64,000 bases of DNA from CAVRXQ01 sp963725215 (GCA_963725215.1 CAVRXQ010000007.1:620001-684000), one strand, 5' to 3'; counted from the first letter of the stretch, positions 34,606-42,508 are shown. Notes: generated from the letters alone by a model not told the origin. A program made the numbers and translations.

Positions 34606-34977
34606 TCAGGCGACTCCTGCTGTCGGGGTGAAAAATCCGTCTTTTGATCCGACGGGCGCCTGCGCGGTGTCTTGGGTCTGGTCGTCGGTGTGATCAGAAT
34701 CGGAACCTTCCGTCGCATTCGACTCGCCGAGCGGTTCGCTCTCTTTCAGCGCGATTACGACCCGCGGAGCGTGGAGTCCGACGTAGCGCTCGATACGTGT
34801 TTGAAGCGCCTCGGCCGCGGCATTCTCGAAGGCCAGGGCCTCGTCGCGAGCGACTTGGAGCTCGTCGCCGCTGCGGAGAATTCGAACATGCGGCAGCGGG
34901 TATGGATTAGGGCGCGACTCAGGAACCCGTGCCCCTCGGAGCACGGTGGCGAAGCGAAAGGCTGACACGATCCTCAC
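34606..34977 (-). CDS. Hypothetical protein
   Basis: A possible 123-residue protein with no family I recognise. The first two thirds look like a compact domain (FRFATVLRGARVPESRP; AFENAAAEALQTRIERYVGL), the end is acidic and Thr/Ser-rich. GTG start, no clear ribosome site. An 88-codon plus-strand frame overlaps it and cannot be excluded. Recorded because it otherwise leaves about 650 bp without a gene. Confidence 0.35.
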   Translation of the reverse strand: MRIVSAFRFATVLRGARVPESRPNPYPLPHVRILRSGDELQVARDEALAFENAAAEALQTRIERYVGLHAPRVVIALKESEPLGESNATEGSDSDHTDDQTQDTAQAPVGSKDGFFTPTAGVA

Positions 34978-35090
34978 TCCCGCTTATGTCGGTCCCATGA
35001 CACTGTGGCACCAGCGACACGAATAGTGACGTCGGCTCGGAGGCGGCCGGGACGGTCGCTTGGGAGAGCCGACAAGCTCGGCGCTTGGAC

Positions 35091-35119
35091 GTATACATCT
35101 GGGTGTCCGGATATATACT
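35091..35119 (+). promoter_or_regulatory. vapBC promoter and possible operator
   Basis: TATACT at 35114-35119 is nearly a consensus -10 box and lies exactly 6 nt before the vapB ATG. The A+T-rich pair GTATAC (35091) and TATATAC (35112) form an imperfect inverted repeat around it, suiting the usual autorepression of VapBC operons. Confidence 0.55.
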
Positions 35120-35125
35120 GAAGCG

Positions 35126-35329
35126 ATGACAAAGCACCTTGTCGACATCGACGACTCCACCCTCGCGTCTGCGCAAGCCGAACTTGGCACCCCGACCATG
35201 AAAGAGACGGTCAACGAGGCGCTTCGCCGGGCGGGCGTCCGGAGGTCCCTTCGGGTTCAGCGCGCGCTAGATCGGCTTAGCCGCAAGCGATTCCCCCCCC
35301 GTGAGGAAGCGTGGCGCTCACCCATTTGA
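35126..35329 (+). CDS. vapB: VapB-type antitoxin
   Basis: A 67-residue protein of the VapB antitoxin type seen in Actinobacteria: MTKHLVDIDDSTLASAQ, then TMKETVNEALRRA, which resembles the ribbon-helix-helix DNA-binding motif, and a basic/aromatic tail (RKRFPPREEAWRS) that would plug the toxin. It overlaps vapC by 19 bp, the standard arrangement. The TATACT promoter indicates a leaderless mRNA. Confidence 0.85.
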   Translation: MTKHLVDIDDSTLASAQAELGTPTMKETVNEALRRAGVRRSLRVQRALDRLSRKRFPPREEAWRSPI

Positions 35330-35724
35330 TCGACACGAGCGTTGTCTTCCGTCTCGGATCGCCCGTTGTCAGAGAGGTCGTCGAACCGCTTGTGACCGCG
35401 GGGAAAATCGGGCGAGCGGGCGTTACCGATCTCGAAGTCGGTTACGGGAGTCGCAATGCGCGCGAGTGGGACGAGAACCAGGAAGATTTGTCGGTCTTCG
35501 AACTCATCGAGACCACTTCGGATCATTTTCGTCGCGCACGTGACGTTCAGCGGGCGCTAGCGGCCCGCAATCAGCGTGGACGAAAGCTCCCGGATCTTCT
35601 GATTGCTGCTACTGCAGAGCAAGCTGTTCTCACGGTGTTGCATTACGACGGCGACTTCGACCTCATCGCTGCGGTAACCGGTCAAGCGTGCGAATGGGTC
35701 GTTCCCGCGGGAGCCGTCGATTGA
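35311..35724 (+). CDS. vapC: VapC-type PIN-domain ribonuclease toxin
   Basis: A 137-residue PIN-domain toxin, a metal-dependent RNase that in this family cuts tRNA or rRNA. The acidic quartet is complete: D8 in LIDTSV, E42 in TDLEVGY, D95 in LPDLLIAATAE and D113-D117 in HYDGDFD. So the toxin should be active. GTG start within vapB. The pair stands directly outside the tRNA-Gly fragment that marks the end of the island, and could stabilise the locus. Confidence 0.88.
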   Translation: MALTHLIDTSVVFRLGSPVVREVVEPLVTAGKIGRAGVTDLEVGYGSRNAREWDENQEDLSVFELIETTSDHFRRARDVQRALAARNQRGRKLPDLLIAATAEQAVLTVLHYDGDFDLIAAVTGQACEWVVPAGAVD

Positions 35725-36172
35725 GGTGCGCGCACGGCCTGCGAATAGATGAACTCGGTGTTCGGATGGCCCCTTGGTGGTCCACTCTGATGGGGTCAGG
35801 GCACTACGTGAGCGGGCGACGGGAATCGAACCCGCATGGCCAGCTTGGAAGGCTGGCGGACGAGCAGTCTGCGACTTGCCCTGATTCCGAGAAAATGCCT
35901 TTCACCTGGTTTTATCATTCACCAGAGCCGACCGTCGCTGTCCCGCTTTGACCACCGTTCCGCGCACGATCGCGCACGAATCGCGCACGGACTCCCCACA
36001 CTCCGTGCGGTGCTCGACGAGTTTCGACAGAGGTTCGGGAGTGCCAGAGGAACTGGTCGCGCGCCGAAATGTTCGGGGCGACCTAGAGCCGGCGTCATGC
36101 GACGGTCTCAGCTCGCCACCGCTTGAGCGTTAGGGGATTCACGCGAAGTCGCTGAGGCTTTGGTTATTCGCC
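35725..36172. other. 448-bp non-coding region at the left edge of the island
   Basis: Apart from the tRNA-Gly fragment (35810-35856) there is no convincing gene. It contains a short run of near repeats, GCGCACGA, three times near 35968-35995, which could be recombinase arm sites of an attachment region. Short frames here lack homology. Confidence 0.5.
35810..35856 (-). repeat. Attachment-site repeat: 3' fragment of tRNA-Gly(UCC)
   Basis: A 47-bp exact copy of 40349-40395. Read on the minus strand it is the anticodon arm and T arm through the 3' end of tRNA-Gly; the 5' part (acceptor strand and D arm) is absent. This is what tyrosine-recombinase integration into a tRNA 3' end leaves at the far side of an element. 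Confidence 0.85.
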
Positions 36173-36619
36173 TTAAGTGGCGACGATCGGGACGTCGTAG
36201 CTCTTGAGGATCGCAAGCGCCCGCGCCGGGACGACTCGGGGCCAACCTCCGACCCATGGCAGTGCCATCACGGCCGGACGACCGCGCCAAGCGGGGTAGA
36301 AGGAACCGAACTGGTTCGCCTGTTGAGGGCGCAACGCCGAAGGCGGCTTGCCGCGGTTCATGTATTGGACCCAGCGCCCTCCCCAGAACATCGAGACCTT
36401 CAAACGGGGTCGTCCAGAGAGGGGGTCAGTTCGATCGACGCGCCCGTTCACCACGCTCCTGACCATGGTGGCGATCACATTCCAGTTCGAGATCACCACC
36501 TCGTGAGTTAGCGGTTTGCCGCTGACGATGATGATCCGGGGTTCTGAGGCGTCGGCAGGGTCAGCGCTGATGATCGCCATCAAGGCGACGGCGATAGCGA
36601 TAGCCACCACTCGCTTCAT
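36173..36619 (-). CDS. Secreted protein of unknown function
   Basis: A 148-residue protein with a Sec signal peptide, MKRVVAIAIAVALMAIISA, and probable cleavage near ADPADASEP. The mature part has the segments RIIIVSGKPLTHEVVISNW, then FWGGRWVQYMNRGKPP and a Trp/Pro-rich end (FYPAWRGRPAVMALP). No cysteine pairs or known motif. It is inside the island near the left attachment repeat. Real by signal peptide and composition; function unknown. Confidence 0.6.
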   Translation of the reverse strand: MKRVVAIAIAVALMAIISADPADASEPRIIIVSGKPLTHEVVISNWNVIATMVRSVVNGRVDRTDPLSGRPRLKVSMFWGGRWVQYMNRGKPPSALRPQQANQFGSFYPAWRGRPAVMALPWVGGWPRVVPARALAILKSYDVPIVAT

Positions 36620-36875
36620 GAGCCCCCACCGTTGACCGCGAGTGCACCCGACCGGGGATTCGATCTCGTCGAGACCCTACTGAGCGCATTCCAGGCGAGG
36701 ACGCACACTTGAATCCGGACCGGAACCTCGACCCTCCTTGGCCAGACGCCTAACCGGCGTTCGCCGCGAAGAGAGAGCGACGCGGTCGCGTCATTAGGGG
36801 ACACTCGCCCGTCTCCGCTTGCTCCTTCGATATTCGGATCTGCCTCCGTCACGACGAGCGAGGGTGTACGACCTG

Positions 36876-37046
36876 TTACTCGGCCCCCATCTCGGCCCGA
36901 CGCTTGAGCGCCCGCTCGACGCAGGCGGACGCGCCTTTGAGCTTGAACTGCTTAAGGGCTGAGTTGAGGGACTCATAAGCTTCGGCGTCCTTGCCAAACG
37001 CATGGAGCACTTCCGCGAGATCAGACAGCGCCTCACCGCGCCAGTG
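36876..37046 (-). pseudogene. C-terminal fragment of a TPR/cyclase-type protein
   Basis: About 56 residues, HWRGEALSDLAEVLHAFG through ALKRRAEMGAE, that match the last TPR-like repeats of large actinobacterial adenylate-cyclase/TPR proteins. Everything upstream is missing; the homology stops at the presumed end of the IS3 remnant next to it, so the IS probably cut it off. Not expected to be functional. Confidence 0.5.
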
Positions 37047-37224
37047 AATCGCCCTGGGTTTCCTGGAGGCTCCAAACCTTGGAAAGGTTGGAGACATGGG
37101 AGACCCACAAAAGAGGTACCCGCCTGAGCTGAAGGAGCGGGCGGTGCGGATGGTCCTCGAGGCCCGAGCCGCTGATCCGAACGATCACTTGACACGGCCC
37201 CGCCCCTTCATGAACGGCGATTAG
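37045..37224 (+). mobile_element. IS3-family insertion sequence remnant (left end and OrfA start)
   Basis: TGAATCGCCCTGGGTTTCC at 37045 resembles the terminal repeats of actinobacterial IS3-family elements. The ATG at 37096 begins a 42-codon frame, RYPPELKERAVRMVLEARA, which is the N-terminus of an IS3 OrfA (helix-turn-helix) before it runs off into unrelated sequence. OrfB is absent. The terminal-repeat match is from memory and needs a search. Confidence 0.6.
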
Positions 37225-37284
37225 TGGCACCCTCGCCGTAGTTCGTCAGCTCACATTCTGGGGCGGTTGATTGCTGAGCCGCCG

Positions 37285-37312
37285 TTGACAGAGCCTCCCT
37301 TCTCTGTATCGT
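37285..37312 (+). promoter_or_regulatory. Promoter TTGACA-N16-TATCGT of the GntR-ABC operon
   Basis: A consensus -35 (37285-37290) and a TATCGT -10 (37307-37312) lie 16 bp apart, and the ATG of the regulator starts 6 nt after the -10, so the transcript should be leaderless. YtrA-type regulators commonly repress their own promoters. Confidence 0.65.
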
Positions 37313-37318
37313 TGTGGT

Positions 37319-37807
37319 ATGACAGACGATAAGGACGAGGGTAAGGCGACCCAGCGGCGAGTCCCGTCGATCGAGTTCCACCTCGATCCGGGCTCGGGCG
37401 TACCGACGTTCATGCAGATCGTCCAGCAGGTCGAACATGCGCTGCGGCTCGGCTACCTGTCGCCCGGCGATCAGCTTCCGAAGGTGCGCGACGTGGTCGC
37501 GCAATTGGCGATCAATCCGAACACGGTGATGAAGGCGTACCGAGAGCTCGAAATGAAGGGCCTCGCCATCGGACGACCCGGTCAGGGAACGTTCATCGAG
37601 GCGACGCTCAATCAGGTGGCGCTTCCCGTGCTCACCGAGCTTCGGCGCTCGCTCGTCTCGTGGGTGACAGCCGCGGGCGCGGCCGGGCTCGACGAGGACG
37701 GGATCGCGGCGCTGATGGCGAACGTGATGCGGGATTTTCGTGAGCGCGGCGGGGATGTTGCCCGCCGGCGCGGCGCGGCGCGGCCCGAGGCGGAGGGTGT
37801 GGCATGA
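37319..37807 (+). CDS. GntR-family (YtrA subfamily) regulator
   Basis: A 162-residue repressor-type protein: a winged helix-turn-helix at about 25-95 (VPTFMQIVQQVEHALRLGYL, QLPKVRDVVAQLAINPNTVMKAYRELE, GRPGQGTFI) followed by a short helical dimerisation tail instead of an effector domain, which defines the YtrA group. Such regulators control the ABC exporter encoded just downstream, here overlapping by 4 bp (ATGA). Confidence 0.88.
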   Translation: MTDDKDEGKATQRRVPSIEFHLDPGSGVPTFMQIVQQVEHALRLGYLSPGDQLPKVRDVVAQLAINPNTVMKAYRELEMKGLAIGRPGQGTFIEATLNQVALPVLTELRRSLVSWVTAAGAAGLDEDGIAALMANVMRDFRERGGDVARRRGAARPEAEGVA

Positions 37808-38721
37808 ACGTCATCGAGACCCACACCCTCGGCAAGTCCTATGGCCAGACGAGGGCACTGCACGATTGCACGCTGGCGATCCCGGAGGGGCACGTCGTCG
37901 CGCTGGTCGGTCCGAATGGTGCCGGAAAGACGACGCTGTTGAACCTCGCGGTCGGGCTCGCAGTGCCGACGAGCGGTGAGGTGACGGTGCTCGGCGGTCG
38001 GCCCGCCGGTTCTCCCTTCGCCCTCGATGGGATCGCGTTCGTTGCACAGGACACGCCGCTCTACAAGAACCTTTCGGCCGGTGATCTCATCCACGAGACG
38101 CGCAATCTCAACCGCCGCTTCGACCGGGGCTACGCCGGGCAGCGCCTTGGCGAGCTCGGGATCCCACTTCGGCAGAAGGCGGGGGAGATGTCGGGCGGCC
38201 AGCAGGCCCAACTCGCGTTGACTCTGGCGCTCGCGCGAAGGCCGCAACTCCTCGTGCTCGACGAGCCGTTGGCGATGCTCGATCCGCTCGCCCGGCTCGA
38301 TTTCATGGCGACGGTGATGTCAGCGGTCGCGGACGACGGCATCTCGGTCGTTTTGTCCTCCCACGTCCTCGCGGAACTCGAGCGAGTCTGCGACTACCTC
38401 GTGCTCCTCTCGCGTGGTCGCGTCCAGGTGGTCGGGGAGGTCGACGATCTCCTCGCCCACCACCGTGTCCTCACCGGCCCAGTCTCGGAGTCCGAGCGGT
38501 ATGCGCAGAAGTGGAACGTCGTGCACGCCAGTCGCGATGCCTCGCGGGTGCACCTTCGTGTCCGTTGCGACGGCACAGCTGACCCGGTACCGGCCGGATG
38601 GGAGGCACGGCCCATCACGCTCGAGGAACTGACCATCGCCTATCTACGTGAGCCTGATGCCGCGGCACTGCCTGGGCCGAGCCGCGGCAGAGGCGGAGAT
38701 CGATCGGAGTTGGCGAAATGA
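37804..38721 (+). CDS. ABC transporter ATP-binding protein
   Basis: A 305-residue ABC ATPase: Walker A GPNGAGKTTLLN, Q-loop FVAQDTPLYKN, signature MSGGQQAQLALTLALARRP, Walker B LLVLDEPLAMLDP and switch His in SSHVLAELERV. The extra C-terminal ~80 residues are typical of drug/antibiotic exporter ATPases (ABC-2 class). It is translationally linked to the regulator before it and the permease after it. Confidence 0.93.
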   Translation: MNVIETHTLGKSYGQTRALHDCTLAIPEGHVVALVGPNGAGKTTLLNLAVGLAVPTSGEVTVLGGRPAGSPFALDGIAFVAQDTPLYKNLSAGDLIHETRNLNRRFDRGYAGQRLGELGIPLRQKAGEMSGGQQAQLALTLALARRPQLLVLDEPLAMLDPLARLDFMATVMSAVADDGISVVLSSHVLAELERVCDYLVLLSRGRVQVVGEVDDLLAHHRVLTGPVSESERYAQKWNVVHASRDASRVHLRVRCDGTADPVPAGWEARPITLEELTIAYLREPDAAALPGPSRGRGGDRSELAK

Positions 38722-39776
38722 CCACGCTCACCTTGCCTGCCCGTCCAGCTGAGGACGCCCGTCTGCGACCAGTGCCTTGGCACAGAATGGGCTGGGTCAT
38801 CTGGCGGCATCATCGGGTCGCTCTGGCCGGCGTGGTGGCCTTCCTCGGAGCACTGGCGGTGTGGCTATCGACCACCGGCCTTTCGGTGCACCACGAGTAC
38901 GCCGCTGCGGTCGCCTGCCGTCCAGTGGGTTCGGCGAACTGCACCAACCTGGCCATCATCTTCGAGAGCACGAACTCGTTTCTGAAAGGTGGCTTCGTCC
39001 TACAGCCGGTGCCCGCGCTGATCGGGGCGTTCGTCGGATCAGTGGTGCTGGCCCGTGAGTTTGAGACCGGAACCTTCCGCTATGCCTGGACCCAGGCCTT
39101 CGGTCGGTGGCGCTGGGCGGTCGCCAAGCTTGTGGCGCTCGGTGTCGCAGTGGCTGCCCTCGCCGCAGCCTTCGGCGTCTTGTTGTCCTGGTACTACCAG
39201 CCCTATGTCGCCGCGCAGAACGCCCCCAACGTGTCCGGGGCGAGCCCGCTCTCTGCCGGGCTGTTCGACCTCCGCCCGGTCGCGCTCGCCGGATGGACGC
39301 TCACCGCCTTCGCGATCGGCGTCCTCGCCGGCATGCTCATCCGCCGGATCGTGCCCGCGATCGTCGCCACCCTCGCCGCCTATACAGCGCTTGCTCTCCT
39401 GACGGCGAATGTCCTGCGCCAGCACTACCTCGCGCCGCTCGTCGCGAGAAATCTGAACATACCTGGCTCGGCTTGGGTCATAAGCGAGTGGTGGACGAAG
39501 GCCGGCAAGTTCGTGTTCGGAAGCCGAGTGCCTCTCGGTCTGCTCCCGCAGCTCTGCCCTTCATCTTTCGTTGCATCTGGCCACGGCGGCGTCACAACTT
39601 CCGGCTCCCTCACCCCAACGCAGTGTCTCCTTCAGCACGGCTACACCGAATGGGCCGACTACCAGCCGATCAGCCACTTCTGGCCCTTCCAGTGGATCGA
39701 GGGGGGCTGGCTGCTCGCACTGTCAGCGCTGCTTGTCACCGTGACCGTCTTGCTTGTCCGCCGTCGAGCGGCATGA
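38718..39776 (+). CDS. ABC-2-type transporter permease
   Basis: A 352-residue membrane protein with about six helices (e.g. VALAGVVAFLGALAVWL, LIGAFVGSVVLAREFETGTF, LVALGVAVAALAAAFGVLL) and a large extracellular loop between helices 5 and 6. REFETGTFRYAWTQ is a common feature of permeases beside YtrA-type regulators. The start overlaps the ATPase stop (ATGA). Substrate unknown; likely a peptide antibiotic, lipid or drug exporter by context. Confidence 0.85.
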   Translation: MTTLTLPARPAEDARLRPVPWHRMGWVIWRHHRVALAGVVAFLGALAVWLSTTGLSVHHEYAAAVACRPVGSANCTNLAIIFESTNSFLKGGFVLQPVPALIGAFVGSVVLAREFETGTFRYAWTQAFGRWRWAVAKLVALGVAVAALAAAFGVLLSWYYQPYVAAQNAPNVSGASPLSAGLFDLRPVALAGWTLTAFAIGVLAGMLIRRIVPAIVATLAAYTALALLTANVLRQHYLAPLVARNLNIPGSAWVISEWWTKAGKFVFGSRVPLGLLPQLCPSSFVASGHGGVTTSGSLTPTQCLLQHGYTEWADYQPISHFWPFQWIEGGWLLALSALLVTVTVLLVRRRAA

Positions 39777-40348
39777 CCGCGTCGAACCGGTCTCGACGTT
39801 GCAGTCGTGAGTGCCACATAACGCGCGGCGATTAGGTGGCAAGGCCCTCGCCCCGAGGTGCCTGCTTGAGACTTCTGAGAGACGCGGCGGTTGATTCGTA
39901 GCGTTTAGAGGTCCGGGCGGAGTTGGTTACGAAGTGCCTGCCGCCGCTTTGTCGGTTGGCTTTTTAACGAAGAGCGTCCGCTCGGATCTTGCCGCGGCGT
40001 GGCTCGAAAGAGGAACGTGCACGAACAATCTCAAGCAGGAGTGCCGCACCGACTCGGCGCGGCTCGGACGCGCGCGCTCGAAACACGGTCAGAAGAGCTT
40101 CTTGACACAAAGAGGATTCGTTAGGGGCGCCCCCAAAGCGCGGTTATACGGGTGATCTCTCATGCGCAAGTACGCGGACGCGCTCTCGGGACTGGCAATC
40201 GCGCCGGTCAAGATTCCGTCGAAGCGCAGCACTCCGAAACGGATTGCTCGGAGATCGCGCACGTAGCGCGCACGCTGGCTACCGAGCTGCGAAGGCGCTA
40301 GAGCAGAAAGTCCACTGAGCTGGGTAAATGGTAGAGCGGGCGACGGTA
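39777..40348. other. 572-bp region without recognisable genes at the right edge of the island
   Basis: Several 60-90 codon frames exist on both strands, none with homology or a ribosome site. The region should hold the recombination site of the former element. The last 18 bp include the first copy of a 15-bp tandem repeat of the tRNA 3' end (40331-40345). Confidence 0.5.
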
Positions 40349-40360
40349 GAGCGGGCGACG
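40331..40360. repeat. 15-bp tandem duplication at the tRNA-Gly 3' end
   Basis: GTAGAGCGGGCGACG occurs twice head to tail (40331-40345 and 40346-40360). The second copy is the acceptor 3' strand of the tRNA. It may be a slippage product or a trace of repeated integration. Confidence 0.8.
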
Positions 40361-40420
40361 GGAATCGAACCCGCATGGCCAGCTTGGAAGGCTGGAACTC
40401 TGCCATTGAGCTACGCCCGC
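40350..40420 (-). tRNA. tRNA-Gly (anticodon UCC)
   Basis: A complete 71-nt tRNA on the minus strand: acceptor GCGGGCG/CGCCCGC, D arm (GCTCAATGGCAGAGT), anticodon stem CCAGC/GCTGG with loop CTTCCAA (anticodon TCC) and T arm CGGGTTCGATTCCCG. The discriminator is U and no CCA is encoded. Its 3' half is the target of the island. Confidence 0.95.
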
Positions 40421-40479
40421 GAAACCGGGTCAGGTTACCAACGAGAAGTCCCAGCTCCCGGTGGAACGAGAGGTACAAG

Positions 40480-40485
40480 TACGTT
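40480..40485 (+). promoter_or_regulatory. -10 element TACGTT, 9 nt before the ROK kinase
   Basis: TACGTT is followed by nine bases and the ATG at 40495. It lies 60 bp from the divergent tRNA-Gly. Confidence 0.45.
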
Positions 40486-40494
40486 TTCGTCTCC

Positions 40495-41472
40495 ATGGCG
40501 CTCGCGTTCGGACTCGACGTCGGCGGGACCAAGATTCTCGGCGCCGCTGTGGACGAGTCCGGCGCGGTTCTCGCGGAGTTCAAACGCCCGTCGGTCAACT
40601 CGCGTGCAGCGATGCTTCAAGGGCTGGAAGACGTGGCGGCGGATCTCGCCGACTTCGTCTCCGGGCTCGGAACCGAACTCGTCGGCGTCGGGATCGGCGT
40701 TCCGGGACTCGTCGACCGGGAAGGGGTCATGCACCAGGCTCCGAACCTTCCCGCAGCCGAGGAGCTTGCCGTCCGCACCGAGATGGCAAAACGCTTTGAA
40801 AGTCGGATTCCCGGCTGGCCGGGGCCGCGCCTCGTCGTCGACAACGACGGAATGTGCGCGATCGCGGGCGAGGTCGTATTCGGAGCCGGCCGCGGTCTGA
40901 GCGACGCGCTGATGGTTTCGTTGGGGACAGGGATCGGCGGCGGCATCGTGGCTTCGGGTCGGGTCGTGCGCGGAGGACATGGTTTCGCCGGCGAGATCGG
41001 CCACATGGTCGTCGCCGCGGACGGGCCGCGATGTGTTTGCGGACGTTTGGGCTGCTGGGAGCAGTTTGTCTCCGGTAGTGGTCATCGGCGTCTCGCCCGA
41101 GCGGCGGCCGCCGCCGGACGGGCGACGATGGTGCTCGCGCTCGCGGGCGGCGACGTCGATCAGATCGAAAGCGCGCACGTCTTCACAGCGGCCCGTTCGG
41201 GCGACCTCGAAGCATGGGGGATCGTCGACACGATTGCGAAGTACCTTGCGATCGGGATCGCAAACCTCGTCGAAATCCTCGACCCGCTCGCGGTGATCAT
41301 TGGCGGGGGAGCCGCGGGTGACGCCGATCTCTTCCTGCCCGCAACCCGGGAGTACTTCGGACAGACGAGGAGGGGTTCGGGCGAAAATCCAGCCGAGATC
41401 CGACTCGCGGAATTGGGTCCGCGTGCTGGAGCGGTCGGGGCGGCCGCAATGGCGCTCGGACTCATCGACTGA
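40495..41472 (+). CDS. ROK-family glucokinase
   Basis: A 325-residue ROK sugar kinase, most likely the ATP- or polyphosphate-dependent glucokinase of Actinobacteria. It has the phosphate-1 motif LDVGGTKILGAAVD, catalytic Asp in VVDNDGMCA, LGTGIGGGIVASG, and the ROK zinc signature GHMVVAADGPRCVCGRLGCWEQF with His and three Cys. ATG at 40495 was chosen; upstream codons in frame lie in the tRNA. No repressor helix-turn-helix is attached, so it is an enzyme and not a ROK regulator. Confidence 0.9.
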   Translation: MALAFGLDVGGTKILGAAVDESGAVLAEFKRPSVNSRAAMLQGLEDVAADLADFVSGLGTELVGVGIGVPGLVDREGVMHQAPNLPAAEELAVRTEMAKRFESRIPGWPGPRLVVDNDGMCAIAGEVVFGAGRGLSDALMVSLGTGIGGGIVASGRVVRGGHGFAGEIGHMVVAADGPRCVCGRLGCWEQFVSGSGHRRLARAAAAAGRATMVLALAGGDVDQIESAHVFTAARSGDLEAWGIVDTIAKYLAIGIANLVEILDPLAVIIGGGAAGDADLFLPATREYFGQTRRGSGENPAEIRLAELGPRAGAVGAAAMALGLID

Positions 41473-41518
41473 CCCTTCGGGCTGACGAGGGTCAGTAGCG
41501 TCGCCGATTCCTGATCTC

Positions 41519-42176
41519 TCAGTGCCGCGGCGAGAGCAGTTCTCTCGCGAACCGTACGAGCTCGGCGTTGTCCCTCGCGAGTCGACCGTCCGGAAGAACA
41601 GGCGTGTCCTCGATTCCGGTCCTCACCCCGTGACCCCGAGTCGCTCCGTATCTATTCACCGCCCAACTCGCGATCCCGTCGCCGTGATAGACGCGCGGCA
41701 GGTCTATTTCCGCGCGTTCGAGGATTGTCTCCATCTCTTTCGCGTGCTCGACCGCTTCATCGGCGTTCGCATCCAGAGGTTCGAGCAACACCCGGACACA
41801 GCGCATCGCGATTCCGGATCCCGCGAACGCCTCCGCGTCCTCGACGGCCAACAGGCCGGCCTCGATGCCTACGCCACGGGAGATCAATAGTTCGCACACC
41901 GCCGCGATGTCCTCTTCGCCTTGATTGGCGGTCACCAAGTCGGGAAGCGCCGTCCACTTCGCGATCGCCTCGAGTTTCGCCTTCGCGCTCGGAGCGAGTC
42001 CGTCCCGCGTCGTGAGGGAGATAGAAGCCTGAGAAACGAGCGCGCGGATTGCTTCGACGACGGCGGCGTTCGGTCCAGCGGACAATGTCTCTTCTCCGTC
42101 GTCTTTCAGATGCGGTGCGGGGAACGTTCGGGTGCTCGTCGAGACGGCGCGCACCGTTTAGCGCAGCCTGCAACAT
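41519..42176 (-). pseudogene. BKACE (DUF849) beta-keto acid cleavage enzyme, out-of-frame deletion
   Basis: Two frames together make a BKACE protein. AAAGGAG precedes the ATG at 42176, which encodes the normal N-terminus MLQAALNGARRLDEHPNVPRT. The rest (HLKDDGEETLSAGPNAAVVEA to ARELLSPRH) is in another frame ending at 41519. Between them the expected stretch containing the first metal ligand (about 20 residues, GAHAIHLH in relatives) is missing and the frame shifts, near 42110-42120. So it is probably inactive. BKACE enzymes condense beta-keto acids with acetyl-CoA. Confidence 0.7.
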
Positions 42177-42299
42177 GGCAGCTCCTTTGTTCGCGTCGAG
42201 TCAGGCGGCGCCGGCACCCCGGAAATCTTCGCCTCGGGTTGTTAGGCGCGCCGAGTAGGCGCGACCGAAGCGTCGGAGTTGTGCACAATGGGTGGCGGG

Positions 42300-42374
42300 T
42301 CGGGGAGGGGAGATTCGAACTCCCGGCCTCCTGCTCCCAAAGCAGGCGCGCTAACCAAGCTGCGCCACTCCCCG
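42300..42374 (-). tRNA. tRNA-Pro (anticodon UGG)
   Basis: 75 nt on the minus strand: acceptor CGGGGAG/CTCCCCG, anticodon stem CCTGC/GCAGG with loop TTTGGGA (anticodon TGG), T arm CGGGAGTTCGAATCTCCCC-type, discriminator A. No CCA is encoded. Confidence 0.95.
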
Positions 42375-42493
42375 GCACGACCGATCGTACGGCCACCGTT
42401 CGAGCGCGCGGAAGCCGCTCGCGCGAGGTCGGTAGGGGACATTGTTCCTCGCAGAGGGCGGGATCGGCCGGATTCGGCGGGAAGGTCGACCGG

Positions 42494-42499
42494 TAAGCT
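42494..42499 (+). promoter_or_regulatory. -10 element TAAGCT, 9 nt before tig
   Basis: TAAGCT precedes the tig ATG by nine bases; the operon tig-clpP-clpX-folC probably starts here. Confidence 0.45.
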
Positions 42500-42508
42500 C
42501 GCCGCCTC

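Larger units (their letters stand above)
35810..40395. mobile_element. 4.5 kb genomic island at tRNA-Gly, no integrase
   Basis: The two 47-bp tRNA-Gly repeats lie 4,539 bp apart, with the intact tRNA at the right. Between them are a secreted protein, remnants of a cyclase-type gene and an IS3-family element, a GntR regulator and an ABC exporter pair, plus about 1.5 kb without genes. No recombinase, replication or conjugation gene is present, so it is a decayed or trans-mobilised element. The ABC genes use codons less weighted to GCG/TCG/ACG than neighbours, by eye. Confidence 0.7.

Noticed and set aside
36616..36852. 78-codon minus-strand frame upstream of the secreted protein
   Set aside because: Overlaps its start, composition is random and it has no motif.
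40089..40598. 169-codon minus-strand frame across the tRNA-Gly gene
   Set aside because: Most of it is translation of the tRNA and its flank (e.g. SSMAEFQPSKLAMRVRFPSP); not a protein.
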